Shown: positions 1 through 11,530 of the stretch, one piece after another
Numbering within the stretch: position 1 is the first letter of the stretch
How the letters are laid out: every line of letters starts with the position of its first letter
NCBI GenBank assembly: GCA_011503125.2
Contig: WWBZ02000073.1
Span: forward strand, 3,224,001 to 3,288,000
Source of the DNA: Botryosphaeria dothidea
Lineage: Eukaryota > Ascomycota > Dothideomycetes > Botryosphaeriales > Botryosphaeriaceae
Direction of reading: 5' to 3'
Length of the DNA stretch: 64,000 nucleotides
Program-made: the position numbers and the translations under genes
The notes under the pieces: generated by a model
The model's input: only the letters and a program-made list of their open reading frames with translations
What the model was told of the DNA's origin: nothing
The model's database searches: none

Positions 1-234
1 CTCTTGAGCTGCTAGCTGTCAAGCTACGCATGCGCCGTTCCTGATCGCCTTTGAGATCGCGGGCCCAGATGCATCGCCGTTTGCTTGATCTGGAACCAAA
101 GTATACGCCGTTCTTGAACAACATCCCACGACATGCGGCAACCAACGCGCGGAAGTTTGGGGTTCAAGTAGTATTAACGCCGATTATGCCCTATACAGTC
201 TTACCTGCCTGATGCCAACCCCGGAACAAACCGC

Positions 235-1544
235 CTAACTCCGCTTCTCGTCCTCTATCTGCCTCTTCAGATCCTCCAACACCCCCTCTCTCGACTTGAG
301 GTGCTGCTCCAGCCCGTCCACCTGCTCCCGCACCGTCTGGATCTCGTCCTGCATGCCCTTCAAGCTCGCGCCCTCCTTGGCCTGGCCCTCGCCCAGCTCG
401 AGGTCGCGCAGCTGGCGGCGCTTGTACTCGAGCAGCTGCTCCAGCTCGCGCTTGACCAGCGCGGGCTTGCTGTCCTCGCGCGTGTCGCGGCCCTTGGCCT
501 TCATCGTCTGCTCCACGTTCGCCAGCTTGTCGTCGAGGTCGCGCAGCTGCTTCTTCAGCCGCACCTCCTCCCAGTCCTCGGTGGTGCGCGCGCTGCTGAA
601 GTCGGTGCCCTTGGGCAGGTAGCGGCCGCGGTCGCCGACGCCCAGCCGGCTGAGGTAGGTGTCGCCGAAGCGCGCCTTGCGGCCGGTCGTCGTGTCGTCG
701 CTGCGGTCGACGGCCCAGCGGCCGGCGGGGCTCTGCACGCGGTCGATGTTGTACTCGATGTTGCCCTTCTCGAAGCTGGCGCGCAGGCTGGGCGGCACGA
801 AGCGCGGGATGCGGTAGCCCTCGTGGCGCATGTTGAGGATGTGCAGGAAGGCGAGGCAGGCGTCCTTGCCGATCGACTGGTGGCCGCGCACGTTGACGAG
901 GTTCCAGGCGCTGCGGACGTCCGTGTCGGGCACGTCGAGCGAGTCGTACAGCGGTTCTAGGGTCTCGAAGGTCACGTCGCCGCGGTGGTCCTTGTTGGCC
1001 GAGTAGATCTCCTCGTACTTGATCTTGTCCGCGGGCGACATGTACCAGTCGAAGCCGTCCTTGAGGCCCGGCGTGTCGTCGTCATCGTCGACGCGCTCGA
1101 ATTCGGGCTGGCCGCCGGAGATGGCGCGTGTGGCCTGCACCAGGTGGGCTTTGGATTCGGGGACGAGCCAGTCGGGGAGGGTCTGCGGGACGTCGTTGTA
1201 TTCCTTCAAGAAGCAGTGTCAGCATCAAGCGCGCATTCCGTCGCAGCCCCCTTCCCGGCCTTGGTGCCCGAACATGGTGTTTCGGTGTGCAGGCGACGTA
1301 CTCCGTTGACAAGGTCGAAGATCAGGCGCATGGCAACGCAGAATTCCTCAAAGTCCAGGCGGCCATCGTTGTCGACATCGGCGAGGTCCCAAATCTTCTC
1401 GAGCTGGTCGTCGCGCAGCTGGCTGTTCTTGAGCACGGAGGCGGCCTGCTGGCCATCCAGGTGAGTGCCGCCCTGGGACAGGGAGGCGAAGATCTCCCAA
1501 TAGCGCTCAACCTCCCATTGCTCTATCCGCTTTGCTCCAGACAT
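235..1544 (-). CDS. end3: END3, EH-domain actin cytoskeleton-regulatory/endocytosis protein
   Basis: Two exons: 1544-1302 (81 codons) and 1203-235, joined over a 98-nt intron (1301-1204) with donor GTACGT and acceptor AAG; the product is 403 residues, the usual END3 size. Known role: with Pan1 and Sla1, END3 links cargo adaptors to Arp2/3-driven actin patches at the plasma membrane during endocytosis. Seen: an N-terminal EH domain with an EF-hand loop at residues 56-67 (D56, D58, D60, E67), the family block [15 protein letters not shown] just after the splice, a second degenerate EH-like region at about 120-225, and a charged C-terminal coiled coil (about 290-403) rich in heptads such as [14 protein letters not shown]. 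The start is [12 protein letters not shown] at 1544; upstream in-frame ATGs would add low-complexity sequence reading through a GA/G repeat, so I rejected them. It diverges from the peroxidase gene. It is intact and shows no RIP. Confidence 0.95.
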
Positions 1545-1726
1545 GGCGGAGTTGTTGGGAGGTGGTGGGGAGTGGTAGTTATCGATTGCGGATGGTGCGG
1601 CGGTGCGGAGGTTCACTTGGACACTCCCGGGGGGCTGAGCTGCCAGGCCATGAGATGAGCCAAGCCTCCGATCCCGCCCCGCTCCGCCGCCCGGCTGGAG
1701 AAACACTGGGCCCAAAGCCTCCGCTC

Positions 1727-1757
<31 letters not shown>

Positions 1758-2370
1758 ACGCTGCCTTCTTGTTCCTGTGCGCTCGGCCGTCTCTTGCAAA
1801 AACTCTCCTGCCTCCAATGCTGTCGCCAGGGCCCCATTGAAACGGGCGCAGGCCTTCCCGCACACCGCCCGCACAGGCATCCACTTGCTTCGGCCTCCTG
1901 TGCACCCTCTTGCACAGTTCGCGCTCTGCTGCACCGCGTCCGAGTGTCCTCGCGTGCTTCTGATGTTGTTCTAGATGCTTGTTCACCTTCGCTCCGGGCT
2001 CTCAGGCCTATCAATGCCCACCGCCTTTACGGGTTATCGGCAATCTATTTTGGGGCCATAGCAAAGGCGAAACGTCTGAAATGGCATGGTTGCCGGCATG
2101 CACAGTGCAGCTTTAAGGCTTCGGACGCAGAACCGATGCTACCCTGGCAAGCGCTGCCGCCCTGCAGCCAATCACGCGGCCTCCAAATACGAGAACACCA
2201 TATCCCTTCTGCTAAGTCCCGTATTGGACCCTCCTTCCTGAAATTTCATGGTGAACACTTAGCTGCACAGATGCGTTAAAAGGTCCGCCTTGCCCACTGT
2301 TGGCCGACCGCCGCCCAGCGTTTCATCAGTCATTCGTTTCCTCACCACAATCGTTCAAATATTTCTGAAG
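1545..2370. promoter_or_regulatory. Divergent intergenic region between END3 and the peroxidase gene
   Basis: This 826-bp region must hold both promoters. On the peroxidase side there is a CCAAT box at 2168-2172, about 200 bp before the ATG, and pyrimidine-rich sequence near 2325-2345. On the END3 side there is a GA/G microsatellite. No obvious TATA box stands out. Short ORFs on both strands here match nothing I recognise and lack plausible starts. Confidence 0.5.
1726..1757. repeat. Microsatellite: C12 followed by (CT)10
   Basis: Twelve consecutive C (1726-1737) run straight into about ten CT units ending at 1757. On the END3 strand this reads (GA)n then G12, about 180-215 bp upstream of the END3 start codon, so in its promoter or 5' UTR. 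Such GA/CT tracts are common in fungal promoters and vary in length between strains. Confidence 0.9.
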
Positions 2371-4082
2371 ATGAAAACTCCCGCGCTTGCAGGGCTCGGC
2401 CTGCTGCAGATTCTGCCATCTACTGCCGAATACGTTTGGCCATCTAAATATGACTACCTAGAAGATGTGCTTTACTTACATTCTGGTTACATCCGAGAGG
2501 GTTTCGTTGATGGTACGCGCAGCAATTGGGACTATCCTTGCGGTTTTTGAAACTCACGAACACCAGGAGTGAATCCCTGCTCATTCTCCTCCGCGGGAGA
2601 GGGCCGCCAGACAGCGGCCGAATGGGTCCGCACCGCCTACCACGACATGGCCACTCACGATGCTGCTGCTGGCACCGGTGGTCTGGACGCGTCCATCATG
2701 TTTGAAACCGAGAGAGACGAGAATGTGGGGGACGCGTTCAACGGAACATTCGGCTTCATCAGCAATTACTACACCATCAGAGCTTCAGCGGCCGACCTTC
2801 TGGCTCTATCCACCGTTGTTGCCGTCGGACACTGTGGCGGCCCCCAGATTCCCTTCCGTGCCGGACGTGTTGATGCTACTGAGGCTGGCCCCTTGGGTGT
2901 TCCCAAGCCAGATCAAGACATTGATACGCACACCCAAATCTTTGCAAAGGCAGGCTTCAATACCAGTGAGTTACACAGACTTCATAGCTACTTTGTCAAA
3001 CAGAAACACTGACAGTTGTAGGTGACATGATCAAAATGGTAGCCTGCGGCCACACCCTCGGCGGTATCCACGGCAAGGACTTCCCCGAAATCACCTTCAA
3101 CGACACCGACACCAACTTCGAGCATTTCGAGAGCAACAACTCCTTCTCCAGCTTCGACAACACCGTCGTGACCGAGTACCTCGACGGCAGCACGCCCAAC
3201 CTGCTCGTCGCCGGCCAAAACGACACCACCAACAGCGACAAGCGCGTCTTCGGCGCCGACAACAACGCCACCATGCACGCCCTCGCCGACCCGGCCACCT
3301 TCCAGTCCTCCTGCGAAGACATCCTCGGCCGCATGATCGACACCGTCCCCTCCGACATCACCCTCACCGACCCCTTCACGCCCGCCCCCATCAAACCCTA
3401 CATCACCACCTTCGCGCTCGCCAACGCCACCCACCTCACCCTGACCGGCCGCATCCGCATCGCCACCGACTTCGACAGCTACGCCGACCAGGCCATCCAC
3501 CTCACCTACACGCCGCGCACCGCCCAAAACTCCTCGACGCCCCTCAACACCACCATCCCCACCACCCGTGCCATGTGGAAAGGCGGCACCACGAGCGGCA
3601 TCTTCCGCGAGCTCTTCGCCTGGCACGAGTTCTCCGTCACGCTCCCGACCGCCTCCTCCATCACCGCCTTCAACGTCACCGTCGTGCGCACCTCGACCGG
3701 CGAGCAGCAGACGTACGACAACGCTGGCGCCGGCGGCTACGCGCTCGACGACGCGCTGCTGTACCAGGCAGCGCAGTCGTGTCGGAAGGACGGTGCGACG
3801 ACGATTACCGCGGCGGTGCGTAAGGAGGTGTTGAGCGGTGGCGGGAAGGTCGGGGTCGAGATGGTGGTGAAGAGGCCGCGGCAGGGCGTGTTTCTCCCGG
3901 CGTTGGAGGTTGAGACGTGGGAGGGTGCGGCGGGGAAGGAGGTCGGCGAGTGGGTGCTTGTGGAGGTGAAGGGGGAGTTGGAGTCGGATAGCTGGAGCAC
4001 GACGTTTGATGTTGTGGCGGGGGAGAGGAGGGTTGAATTTCAGAGGATGAATGGGTTGGAGGAGGAGTGTGCGGCTTTGTGA
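2371..4082 (+). CDS. Secreted class II-like (plant-type) haem peroxidase with long C-terminal extension
   Basis: Three exons: 2371-2512, 2567-2965, 3022-4082 (533 residues). Introns are 54 nt (GTACGC...CAG, branch-like CTCAC) and 56 nt (GTGAGT...TAG); an acceptor at 3015 would add two residues. Seen: an N-terminal hydrophobic signal peptide (residues 1 to about 19), the distal haem motif VRTAYHDMATHD (Arg69, His73), a GGLDASIMFETERDENVG block, and the proximal-ligand motif MVACGHTLGGIHG with His191. This is the fold of ligninolytic-type peroxidases, which use H2O2 to oxidise phenolics or Mn outside the cell. Family members of this fold are typically 340-370 residues; here about 200 residues follow the peroxidase core, Asn/Thr-rich with many N-x-S/T sites and beta-like, of unknown role. 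Substrate cannot be told by eye. The CpA-rich codons are intact although a RIP block starts about 0.9 kb downstream. Confidence 0.88.
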
Positions 4083-5004
4083 GGGAATTGAAGTTTTTGG
4101 ATAGCGTTTCAATCTCCGTCATATAATTTGAATTTGAATGAAGTCCATGTCCTGAGATGCCGCGGGAAGATGCGTCAGTTAGCTACAGGGGTCCCAAGAG
4201 AGACTGCAGGGTAGGACAAGGGTGAAAGTGTCGGAATTTATGTGTGTAGTAGTTTCCGCGTATGGTCTAGCGTCTGGAGTCAGCATAAACGGGTGCCTCG
4301 CCTGTACTGCCTACGTAAGGCTAAAATGTTTACCAGTCATCATTATTTGTATGGCGCGCAATGAAAGTGGTGGCAAAGGACACAAATTTGTGTGATCTCA
4401 ACTTGATGCGTTTGCACCATACATGCACGTAGCCTCACTGATCAAACCCACTTCATTGGTCAGCACAATTACACAGAATGGCGGGGTCAGCGGAAGCCAG
4501 ATGCCCAGGCTACACAAGAAAAAAAGGGTTTCTTGGTTTCAGAGTCGTGTTCGCCCACACATGTTCACGCCACCGAAATGGTCGACAATCTGTCGACACG
4601 GCCTTTGGCTCCGGTAATAAGCCGAGCATATGCTTTAAAGGGTCAACACCAGCTCTCTTGCTGTCGCTAGCAGCCACTATCCAACCTCTTCCATGGTGGC
4701 CACATGAAGAAATTTCACATTGCTCTTCTTTTCAACCAAGATCATTCACAAAGTTGTGTTAGTCCTGAATTTTGAATGTTATTGTGGTACACTGAATTCT
4801 TGCTACGCATTCTTCGCTAAATTCATGCAGTCAATTAATATAAAACTATGGCTATTTGCTCCCGCTCGCTCTCTACAAGCGACAGTTTAAATATTTTCGG
4901 AATCGTCTTATCTTTTATCCTCGGTGTCTTAACAGTAAGCATCGCATATGCTACCTGGCGCGTTTCTCGTTCGACGCGAGAACATGAGGGTATAGTTCTT
5001 GATT
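4083..5004. other. Unique intergenic DNA, no gene seen
   Basis: About 920 bp with normal CpA/TpG content. Short ORFs near 4423-4762 have no recognisable domain, no good start context and no splice partners; I do not call them. An AT-rich patch at 4120-4140 could carry peroxidase 3' processing signals. The right limit is the 5' end of LINE copy A1. Confidence 0.7.
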
Positions 5005-5649
5005 AAAAACATGACCACGCCAAAAAATCGACCCCAAGCTACGGCGCCGGGAGAGGGCCCTAGGGACTCTCCTAGGCCCAGCGAGACTCGAAATACCACT
5101 CAGAGCAGCTGCAGCCGCGTTGTAGTTGATGTAGAAGCCGCAGGAAGGGGCGAACAGCCCCCTCCAGTGACCACCTCTACCCAACCACAGCGCACCCCCA
5201 ATAAACCGTAGAACACTCAGTACAGCGTAGAATACGTTGAAAGAGCCTCAAAAACAGCAGATACCCTCCTCTAAGCCCTACAAGCATCCGCTAGCCTCCC
5301 TTCAGTCCTCTCTAGCTAGGTAAAAAATTTTCTCGATATTACCAAGATAATCTTCTAGGATTATATTACTATCTACTAGGAGGCGACCACTAAGGAGCTA
5401 GGCCTTAAGGATATCCTTAAGGAGGTCCAGCAGGTCTAGAAGGTAGTCAGCCAACTCTAGACTACTCCTACGCCCGTAGTACCTAGCTAGGCCAATATTG
5501 CAGCCCGAGCAGCCCTAAAGCCCTCTACCCCCCCAACTACTACTAAGCTTACCCTATACTTCCCGAATAAGACTAATAGATAGAAGGTTACTAACCTTAC
5601 TAACGAGGCTATTATTAAGAAGATCTAGGTAGGGAAAAGCCTAGCTTAT
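5005..5649 (+). mobile_element. LINE-A copy A1, part 1: near-pristine 5' end and ORF1 start
   Basis: First segment of a Tad1-like LINE. It aligns with 6618-7260 (A2), 42986-43311 (A5), 45792-46440 (A6) and 52185-52830 (A7), and inverted with 22810-23453 (A3). The ORF1 start codon is at 5011, about six nucleotides from the element's 5' end; it opens MTTPKNRPQATAPGEG and stays open to a TAG at 5209. Bases 5005-5215 still hold many CpA/TpG sites, then mutation density climbs quickly. A1 is then cut by the LINE-B insertion; the last 13 bases, AAGCCTAGCTTAT (5637-5649), are repeated at 6195-6207 as the TSD. No 5' TSD can be tested because the A1 3' end is not in the window. Confidence 0.85.
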
Positions 5650-6194
5650 TGATTAATTAATTGATTTATTTTACGTCTACTCTAAGTTAAAAACTATCTA
5701 GACGGCCCTATTTAAAGGAGCTTCCTAGGGGGTACGTAGTTTCGAGAAAGGTAAAGGCACGTTAGAGAAAAGGAACGGTTAGATCTAGGCTTTCGAGATA
5801 ACTAATACTAAGGAAAGTAAGAGGGTTTAAAGAAGTAGTAGGTAAGGAGCGTAAGCGGATAAGTAGGTATTTTAAATCCCCTCGGATAGTTCGTTAAGGC
5901 GCCATTTCCGCGTAGCGATCCTCGTTTCTTTTAGATATTCTAGCATAGCTAGAATACCTTCTCGGGTATTTAAAACCGAATTAAGGCTAGGGCGTAGTGT
6001 CTCTAGGCGTTCTTTTATTTTAAGCCGGGGGGCTTTATAAAGAGAACATCCTAGTATAAGGTGTCTAGGGGTTTATTTGGCCGTTCCGTACGTATATAGG
6101 TCCGTTTCCGCGTAGGAGAACCTATATAGGTAGGACTTAAAGTAGCCGTGTCCTACTTTTAGTTAGTAAAAGGCGGAGGCTATTTCCCGCTCCG
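5650..6194 (-). mobile_element. LINE-B: 5'-truncated 3' end of a second non-LTR element
   Basis: A 545-bp insert flanked by the 13-bp TSD AAGCCTAGCTTAT. On the minus strand it reads the C-terminus of a LINE ORF2: a GHGYFKSYLYRF-like block followed by a HLILGCSLY-like segment, the zinc-knuckle-type tail (C..H...C) seen after the reverse transcriptase in many fungal LINEs. Its 3' end, at the left, is an (ATTA)-type tail unlike the TCTA tail of LINE-A, so this is a different family. It is a classic dead-on-arrival truncated copy. Stops from RIP interrupt the frame. No other copy is in the window. Confidence 0.75.
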
Positions 6195-6207
6195 AAGCCT
6201 AGCTTAT

Positions 6208-6617
6208 AAAAGAGTGCTAGCGGCTAAGAAGCTTCCTAGTAGAGACGTTAAGCTCTTTATATCTAATACTTAGACTAGAGTAGCCCTCCTCTAAGATTAG
6301 GAATAGACTATAGAACTAGATAGAAAAGTTCGTCCTAACTAGTAGCTCTACTTAGTACTAGTCTATAACGTCCCCCTTAAAAATATTAATACTAAGAACC
6401 CCTAGGCCGCCTAAACTCTTTAGAATTAGAACCTATCTCTATATCTAGAACTACGTATTAGTAAGCTAGCCTAGCTAAAAAGAAAGCTTCTAGAGAAAAA
6501 GACGTACTTAGCTATTATCTTTAGTACTATAGACTCCGAGATAGCTAACTAAATTATTACTAAAGAACTTATTAGTAACTATACTCTCTATATAGTAGAG
6601 TACTATAGTATAATCTT
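6208..6617 (+). mobile_element. LINE-A copy A1, part 2 (ORF1 middle)
   Basis: This continues A1 ORF1 directly after the LINE-B TSD and aligns with 7260-7670 of A2. It ends with CTATAGTATAATCTT (6603-6617), the TSD made by insertion of A2 and repeated at 11752-11766. Heavily mutated, with many in-frame TAG stops. Confidence 0.85.
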
Positions 6618-6624
6618 AAAAAAT

Positions 6625-8050
6625 ATAACTACGCTAAAAAATCGATTCTAAGCTACGGCGCCGGGAGAGGGTCCTAGGGACTCTTCTAGGTCTAGCGAGA
6701 CTTAAAATACTACTTAGAGTAGCTATAGCCGCGTCGTAGTTAATATAGAGGCCGTAGGAAGGGGCGAATAGCCTCCTCTAGTAACTACCTCTATCTAACT
6801 ATAATACACCCCTAATAAACCGTAGGGTATCTAGTATAGCGTAGAATACGTTAAAAGAGCCTTAAAGATAGTAGATACCCTCCTCTAAGCCCTATAACTA
6901 TTCGCTAGCCTTTCTTTAGTCCTCTCTAGCTAGGTAAAAAATTTTCTCGATATTACTAAGATAATCTTCTAGAATTATATCTCTATATACTAGAAAGTAA
7001 ATACTAAAGAACCCGGCTTTAAGAATATTCTTAAGAAAGTATAGTAAGTCTAAAAGATAGTTAGCTAACTCTAAACTACCCCTACGCCCGTAGTACCTAG
7101 CTAGGCTAATATTATAGCCTAAGTAGCCCTAAAGCCTCCTACCCCCCCGGCTACTACTAAGTTTACCCTATACTTTCTAGATAAGACTAATAGATAGAAG
7201 GTCGCTAATCTCTCTAATAAGACTATTATTAAGAAGATTTAGATAGAAAAAAGCCTAGCGTATAAAAAGGTGCTAGCTACTAAGAAGCTTTCTAGTAGAA
7301 ACGTTAAGCTCTTTATACCTAATACTTAGACTAGAGTAGCCCTTCTTTAGAACTAAAAATAGACTATAGAACTAGATAGGGAAGTCCGTCCTAACTAGTA
7401 GCTCTATTTAGTACTAGTCTATAACGTCCTCCTTAAAGGCATTAATATTAAGAATTCCTAGGCCGCCTAAACTCTTTAAAATTAGAACCTATTTCTATAC
7501 CTAGAACTACGTATTAGTAAGCTAGCCTAGCTAAAGAGAAAGCTCCTAGAGGGAAAAACTTACTTAGCGATTATTTTTAGTACTATAGACTCCGAGATAG
7601 CTAACTAGATTATTACTAAAGGACTTATTAGTAACTATACGCTCTATATAGTAGAATACTATAGTATAGCCTTTATAGTAACCTAGTACTTTAAGTACTA
7701 GGACTATAGCTATATCTCTATCTACTATAGAAGGAAGAATAAGTATAGCTAGTATATAGAGGTATATAATACCTAAGAGTACCCTAAGAAAAAAATATAG
7801 TATATAAACTACTTATAAAAGTATACGGCCTAGAGTAACGCCTATCTAGCACGTAGAGCCTACTAGGTAAAGGCTATCTAGGCCCGCCTAGCGGCTCTAG
7901 AGAGGTATAGAGTAGGATACCCTATAGCTAAGATATAGCCCTAAACTAACTAGTTAACGGTCGGGCTAAGAAAGAGGCCTAGAGAGGAGAAGCCGACTAA
8001 GAGAGGGCTAGGTAGGCTAAGGAACTTAAGCCGCCTCCTACCTCCTAACT
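6625..8050 (+). pseudogene. A2 ORF1: gag-like nucleic-acid-binding protein, decayed
   Basis: The start codon equivalent to A1 position 5011 has become ATA (6625-6627). The reading frame runs through a coiled-coil-like N-terminal third to a region near 7690-7860 whose spacing fits the zinc knuckles of Tad1-type ORF1 proteins, with several Cys codons turned into Tyr (TGT/TGC to TAT/TAC). A basic tail RKRPREEKPTKRGLGRL lies near 7970-8020. Many TAG codons interrupt it. The known role of such proteins is binding LINE RNA. The end is approximate. Confidence 0.65.
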
Positions 8051-8149
8051 AAATACGGTTTACCGGACTTAATAGCTTCTAGTATACCTCCGGAGAGAAG
8101 CCCGCGGGAATCCTCTCCGCCTCGCAGTCTATACTACTAACTTTCTTAT

Positions 8150-11100
8150 AGCCTAACTTAGAGATAGAAGAAAGTTAATATTAGATATAGGCGCTATCTC
8201 TATCGTATAGTATAACGTCTATAAGAGTAAGAATAGGGTAATACTCCCGCTCTTTAAGGAGGTAGATCTAAAAATCTACTATATTCTAGCTATCTAGGAA
8301 CCCTAGAGAAACCCGAGGGTTAAGATAATAGTAAGATATCCTACCTACTATATAGTTTTCCCTTAGAAGGGGACGGTAAGAATCTACTTCTTTATAAGTA
8401 AGACTATTACCCCCGACTCCTAGCAAGCAATAGTCTACTTACTAGATCTTATTATACTATTTCTTACTACTAAAATACGTATAATCTATATCTATAACTA
8501 CTATAATCCCCCGCTAGCCTCTTATACTAGTATAGCTCTAGAAACCCTACTTCTTCTACCGGAAGTTCTTAGAAAACTAGAAGAGTATATCCTCCTAGGG
8601 GACTTTAATCTCTACTATCCTATTTAGAAAGGTATAACCTCTCTAATATACTATATCCTAGCGGATAACCTAATTAAGATAGCTATCGTAGCTAATCTTA
8701 ACCTCGCCCTTCTAAGAAGTACTATTACTAAACGAGATAGTAGTAGTAAGAGTACTCTAGACCTTATCTTTATATTACGGTAGCTAGAGGAGAGAATCCT
8801 TAGCTATAGAGTTAGCTAGGAGCTTAAATTATCCTCTAACTACCTACCTATCCTTACTATACTTAATTTTTCTCTTACCTCCGTAGAACTACGCCCCCTA
8901 AGACCCTAGTAGAAAAAAGTAGACTAGAAGAGAACTAATAATATACTCTAATTAAAGCTCGAATATCTTAAAACAGCCCCTCTTAATACTAAAGCAGACC
9001 TAGATTACTTTACTATACTACTCTAGAAGACTATCTAAAGAATAATTTAGGAGACTATCCTAGTAGCGAGACCCTCGCCCTAGGCCTCTATATAATAGAT
9101 AAAGAAGTATTCGGACCTAGTATACTAGGCTAGAGTAGCTAGAAGAAAGTAGATAGCTATAGAAAGAGAGGAGGACTAGGTAGTATACTAAACTATTACT
9201 AATAGCAAGAAGAGGTAGATTAGAAGAGATAGAATAAAAGTATAGCGTAGAATAGTAGCTAAGATTACCTTAGACCTATCTATACTCTAGAAGCTCTTAA
9301 AGTAGGCAAGAATAAAAGTATAAGAACTACTAGCCCCACCCTAGTTCCCACCCCTCTAGGGAGTAGATAGATAACTACGCTACGATAATCCGGCCAAGGT
9401 AGAAATTCTTATTAACTAGTTCTTCCCCCCTCCTAGGGCTACCGACCTCTTAGACCTAGATAGGTATATATACCTAGTGCTAGTAGAGATCCCCTAAGAT
9501 CTCGCCGAAGAGTAGGTTATCTATACTATTAAGAAGCTTCCCCTAGATAAGGTACTAGGCCTAGATAAGATTATTAATAGGTTCCTAAAGTAGTGTGCTT
9601 AGATACTAAGTAGACTACTTACTAGGCTCTTCTAGGGATGCCTCGCACTTAGATATTACCCTAGATAGTTTAAAAGCTCTATTACCGTAGTCCTTAGAAA
9701 ACTATAGAGGGATAACTATACTAAAGCTAAGTTATTTAGGCCGATTACTTTACTTAACACGCTAGGGAAGCTACTTAAGAGGATTATAGTAGATTAGATC
9801 TCCTAGGCTACTAAGGCCTATAAACTACTCCCCGATATATAGATAGGAGCTAGGAGAAATAGGTTAGTAGTAGTAGCCCTCGACCTACTTACGGAATAGA
9901 TCTATACTATCTAGGCGTAAGATCCTAGGCTAGTAGCCTTAGTCCTTAGCCTAGATATCTTAGAAGTATACGACTATATATCTTATAGGAGGCTTCTCTA
10001 TAATATAAGGATAGTAAGGCTCCTAGTATAGATAGAAAGATTTACTTAATCCTTCCTATAGGACCGTACTACTTAGCTATCCTTCGGAGACTTTATTAGT
10101 CTACTAATCTAGATCCTAACCGGGATTTCCTAGGAATCCTTACTATCTCCGATACTCTACCTATTCTTTACGTCTAACCTACTTACGTAGCTACGTAGAG
10201 GTAATACCTTCCCCCTTAGATTCGTTAATAATACTAATATTCTAATCTTTAGTAGATCTATAGAATAGAACTATAGAATACTAGAGGGAGTATATTAAAT
10301 TTACGAGTACTAGGTAGCTACCTACGGGTTAGCTTTCTCGCCCGATAAGTATTACCTTATTTATTTTATAAGAAAACTAAGGAGATTTAATATAGTAGTA
10401 GGGATCCGTATCCCTAGATTTACTAGATACCTAGAGCCTATAATTAAGATTCTAGGAGTTTACGTAGATAATAAGCTTAAATAGGAACTCTATATTAGGG
10501 AAATAGGAGCTAAGGTAATTAAATAGTATATATCTCTATCTAGACTCGCAGCGTCTATCTAGGAAGCCTTATTTACTAAAGCCCGCTATATTTATACGGC
10601 CGTAGTAAGGCTAGTTCTTATCTACGGCTATAGGGTATAGTATACTCTAGAGGGAACTCTAGGGTAGAGAAAAATAGCTATCTAGCTACTAAAGAAGATC
10701 TAAAACTAGTGCCTACGTACTATCTTAGGGGCGTATAAGTTAACTAGTATATAGATCTTAGAGTATAAGACGGAGATTCTTCTACTCTTACTATATCTAG
10801 ACGAACTAGTACTAGTATAGGCTATTAGAGCTAGAAATAACCTAGTCGCGGTAGTAGTAGAAGAAACTTACTAGAGTATTAAATAAATAGCTCGGGCTAC
10901 TCTAAGTACTAGAGGCGCCGCTAGCCCGGCTAGAAGAACCCTGCTTAGAAAAAAGGCAAACTTACTTCTTAACTACTACCTCTCTATTTACTAGAGTCTT
11001 CCGGAGCGAATAAAGCTACGTATAGTATATAGGAATAAGTAGAAGGAGAGATAGATAAAGTCTACTAGCTAGAAAAGATAAAATAAGCTAGTAGCCTAAA

Positions 11101-11530
11101 GTATATAGTAGAACCTAAAAATTAGATAAATCTATAGCGAACTATCTAAGCTATAGAGTATACTCGCTACTCTACTACGTATAGAGTATATTAGACTAGA
11201 GAACTTCCTCTTAAGACGTAAGGTACTAAAGTACCTTAGCCCTATCTATCTATACGGCTAGTATAGATAAATCCTAAAGTATATCCTTCTCTTCTACTCC
11301 TACTTCTAATAAAATAGAATATAGATACTCTAAAGAGTAGGGACTACGGACTACTACTCCCTTCTCTTAATAAAGAAGAAGATAAAAGTAGTAATAGGCT
11401 AGTTCCTACGCCTAGAGCTACTTAATTAGTTTAGTCTAGCTAGAAAACTAATCTAGAAGAATAACTAGGAAGAGGAACTAAGAGAACTATTAGGAATACT
11501 AGAACCCGGATAACTACGAGAATAAAAACT
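8150..11530 (+). pseudogene. A2 ORF2: AP-like endonuclease plus reverse transcriptase, decayed
   Basis: Domains in order: an endonuclease/exonuclease/phosphatase fold (about 8190-8800) with LAIWEP and the block LLGDFNLYYP at about 8592-8615; a reverse transcriptase (about 9650-10500) with PITLLNTLGKLLKRII, LSLDI and the catalytic box at 10221-10232, which now reads F-V-N-N instead of F-V-D-D; then a C-terminal region with CHC-type tail near 11230-11300. No RNase H domain was recognised. Stops occur every few codons, nearly all TAG or TAA consistent with C-to-T at CAG/CAA or G-to-A at TGG. Confidence 0.8.

Noticed and set aside
301..1658. Long plus-strand ORFs opposite END3
   Set aside because: GC-rich shadow frames of the END3 exons, Leu/Ala/Val-rich with no domain.
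1545..1934. In-frame N-terminal extension of END3
   Set aside because: It reads through the GA/G microsatellite into low-complexity sequence, while the family N-terminus begins at MSGAKR.
2988..4122. Long minus-strand ORFs opposite the peroxidase
   Set aside because: Shadow frames; His/Gly/Val-rich composition and no motif, while the plus strand has clear haem motifs and introns.
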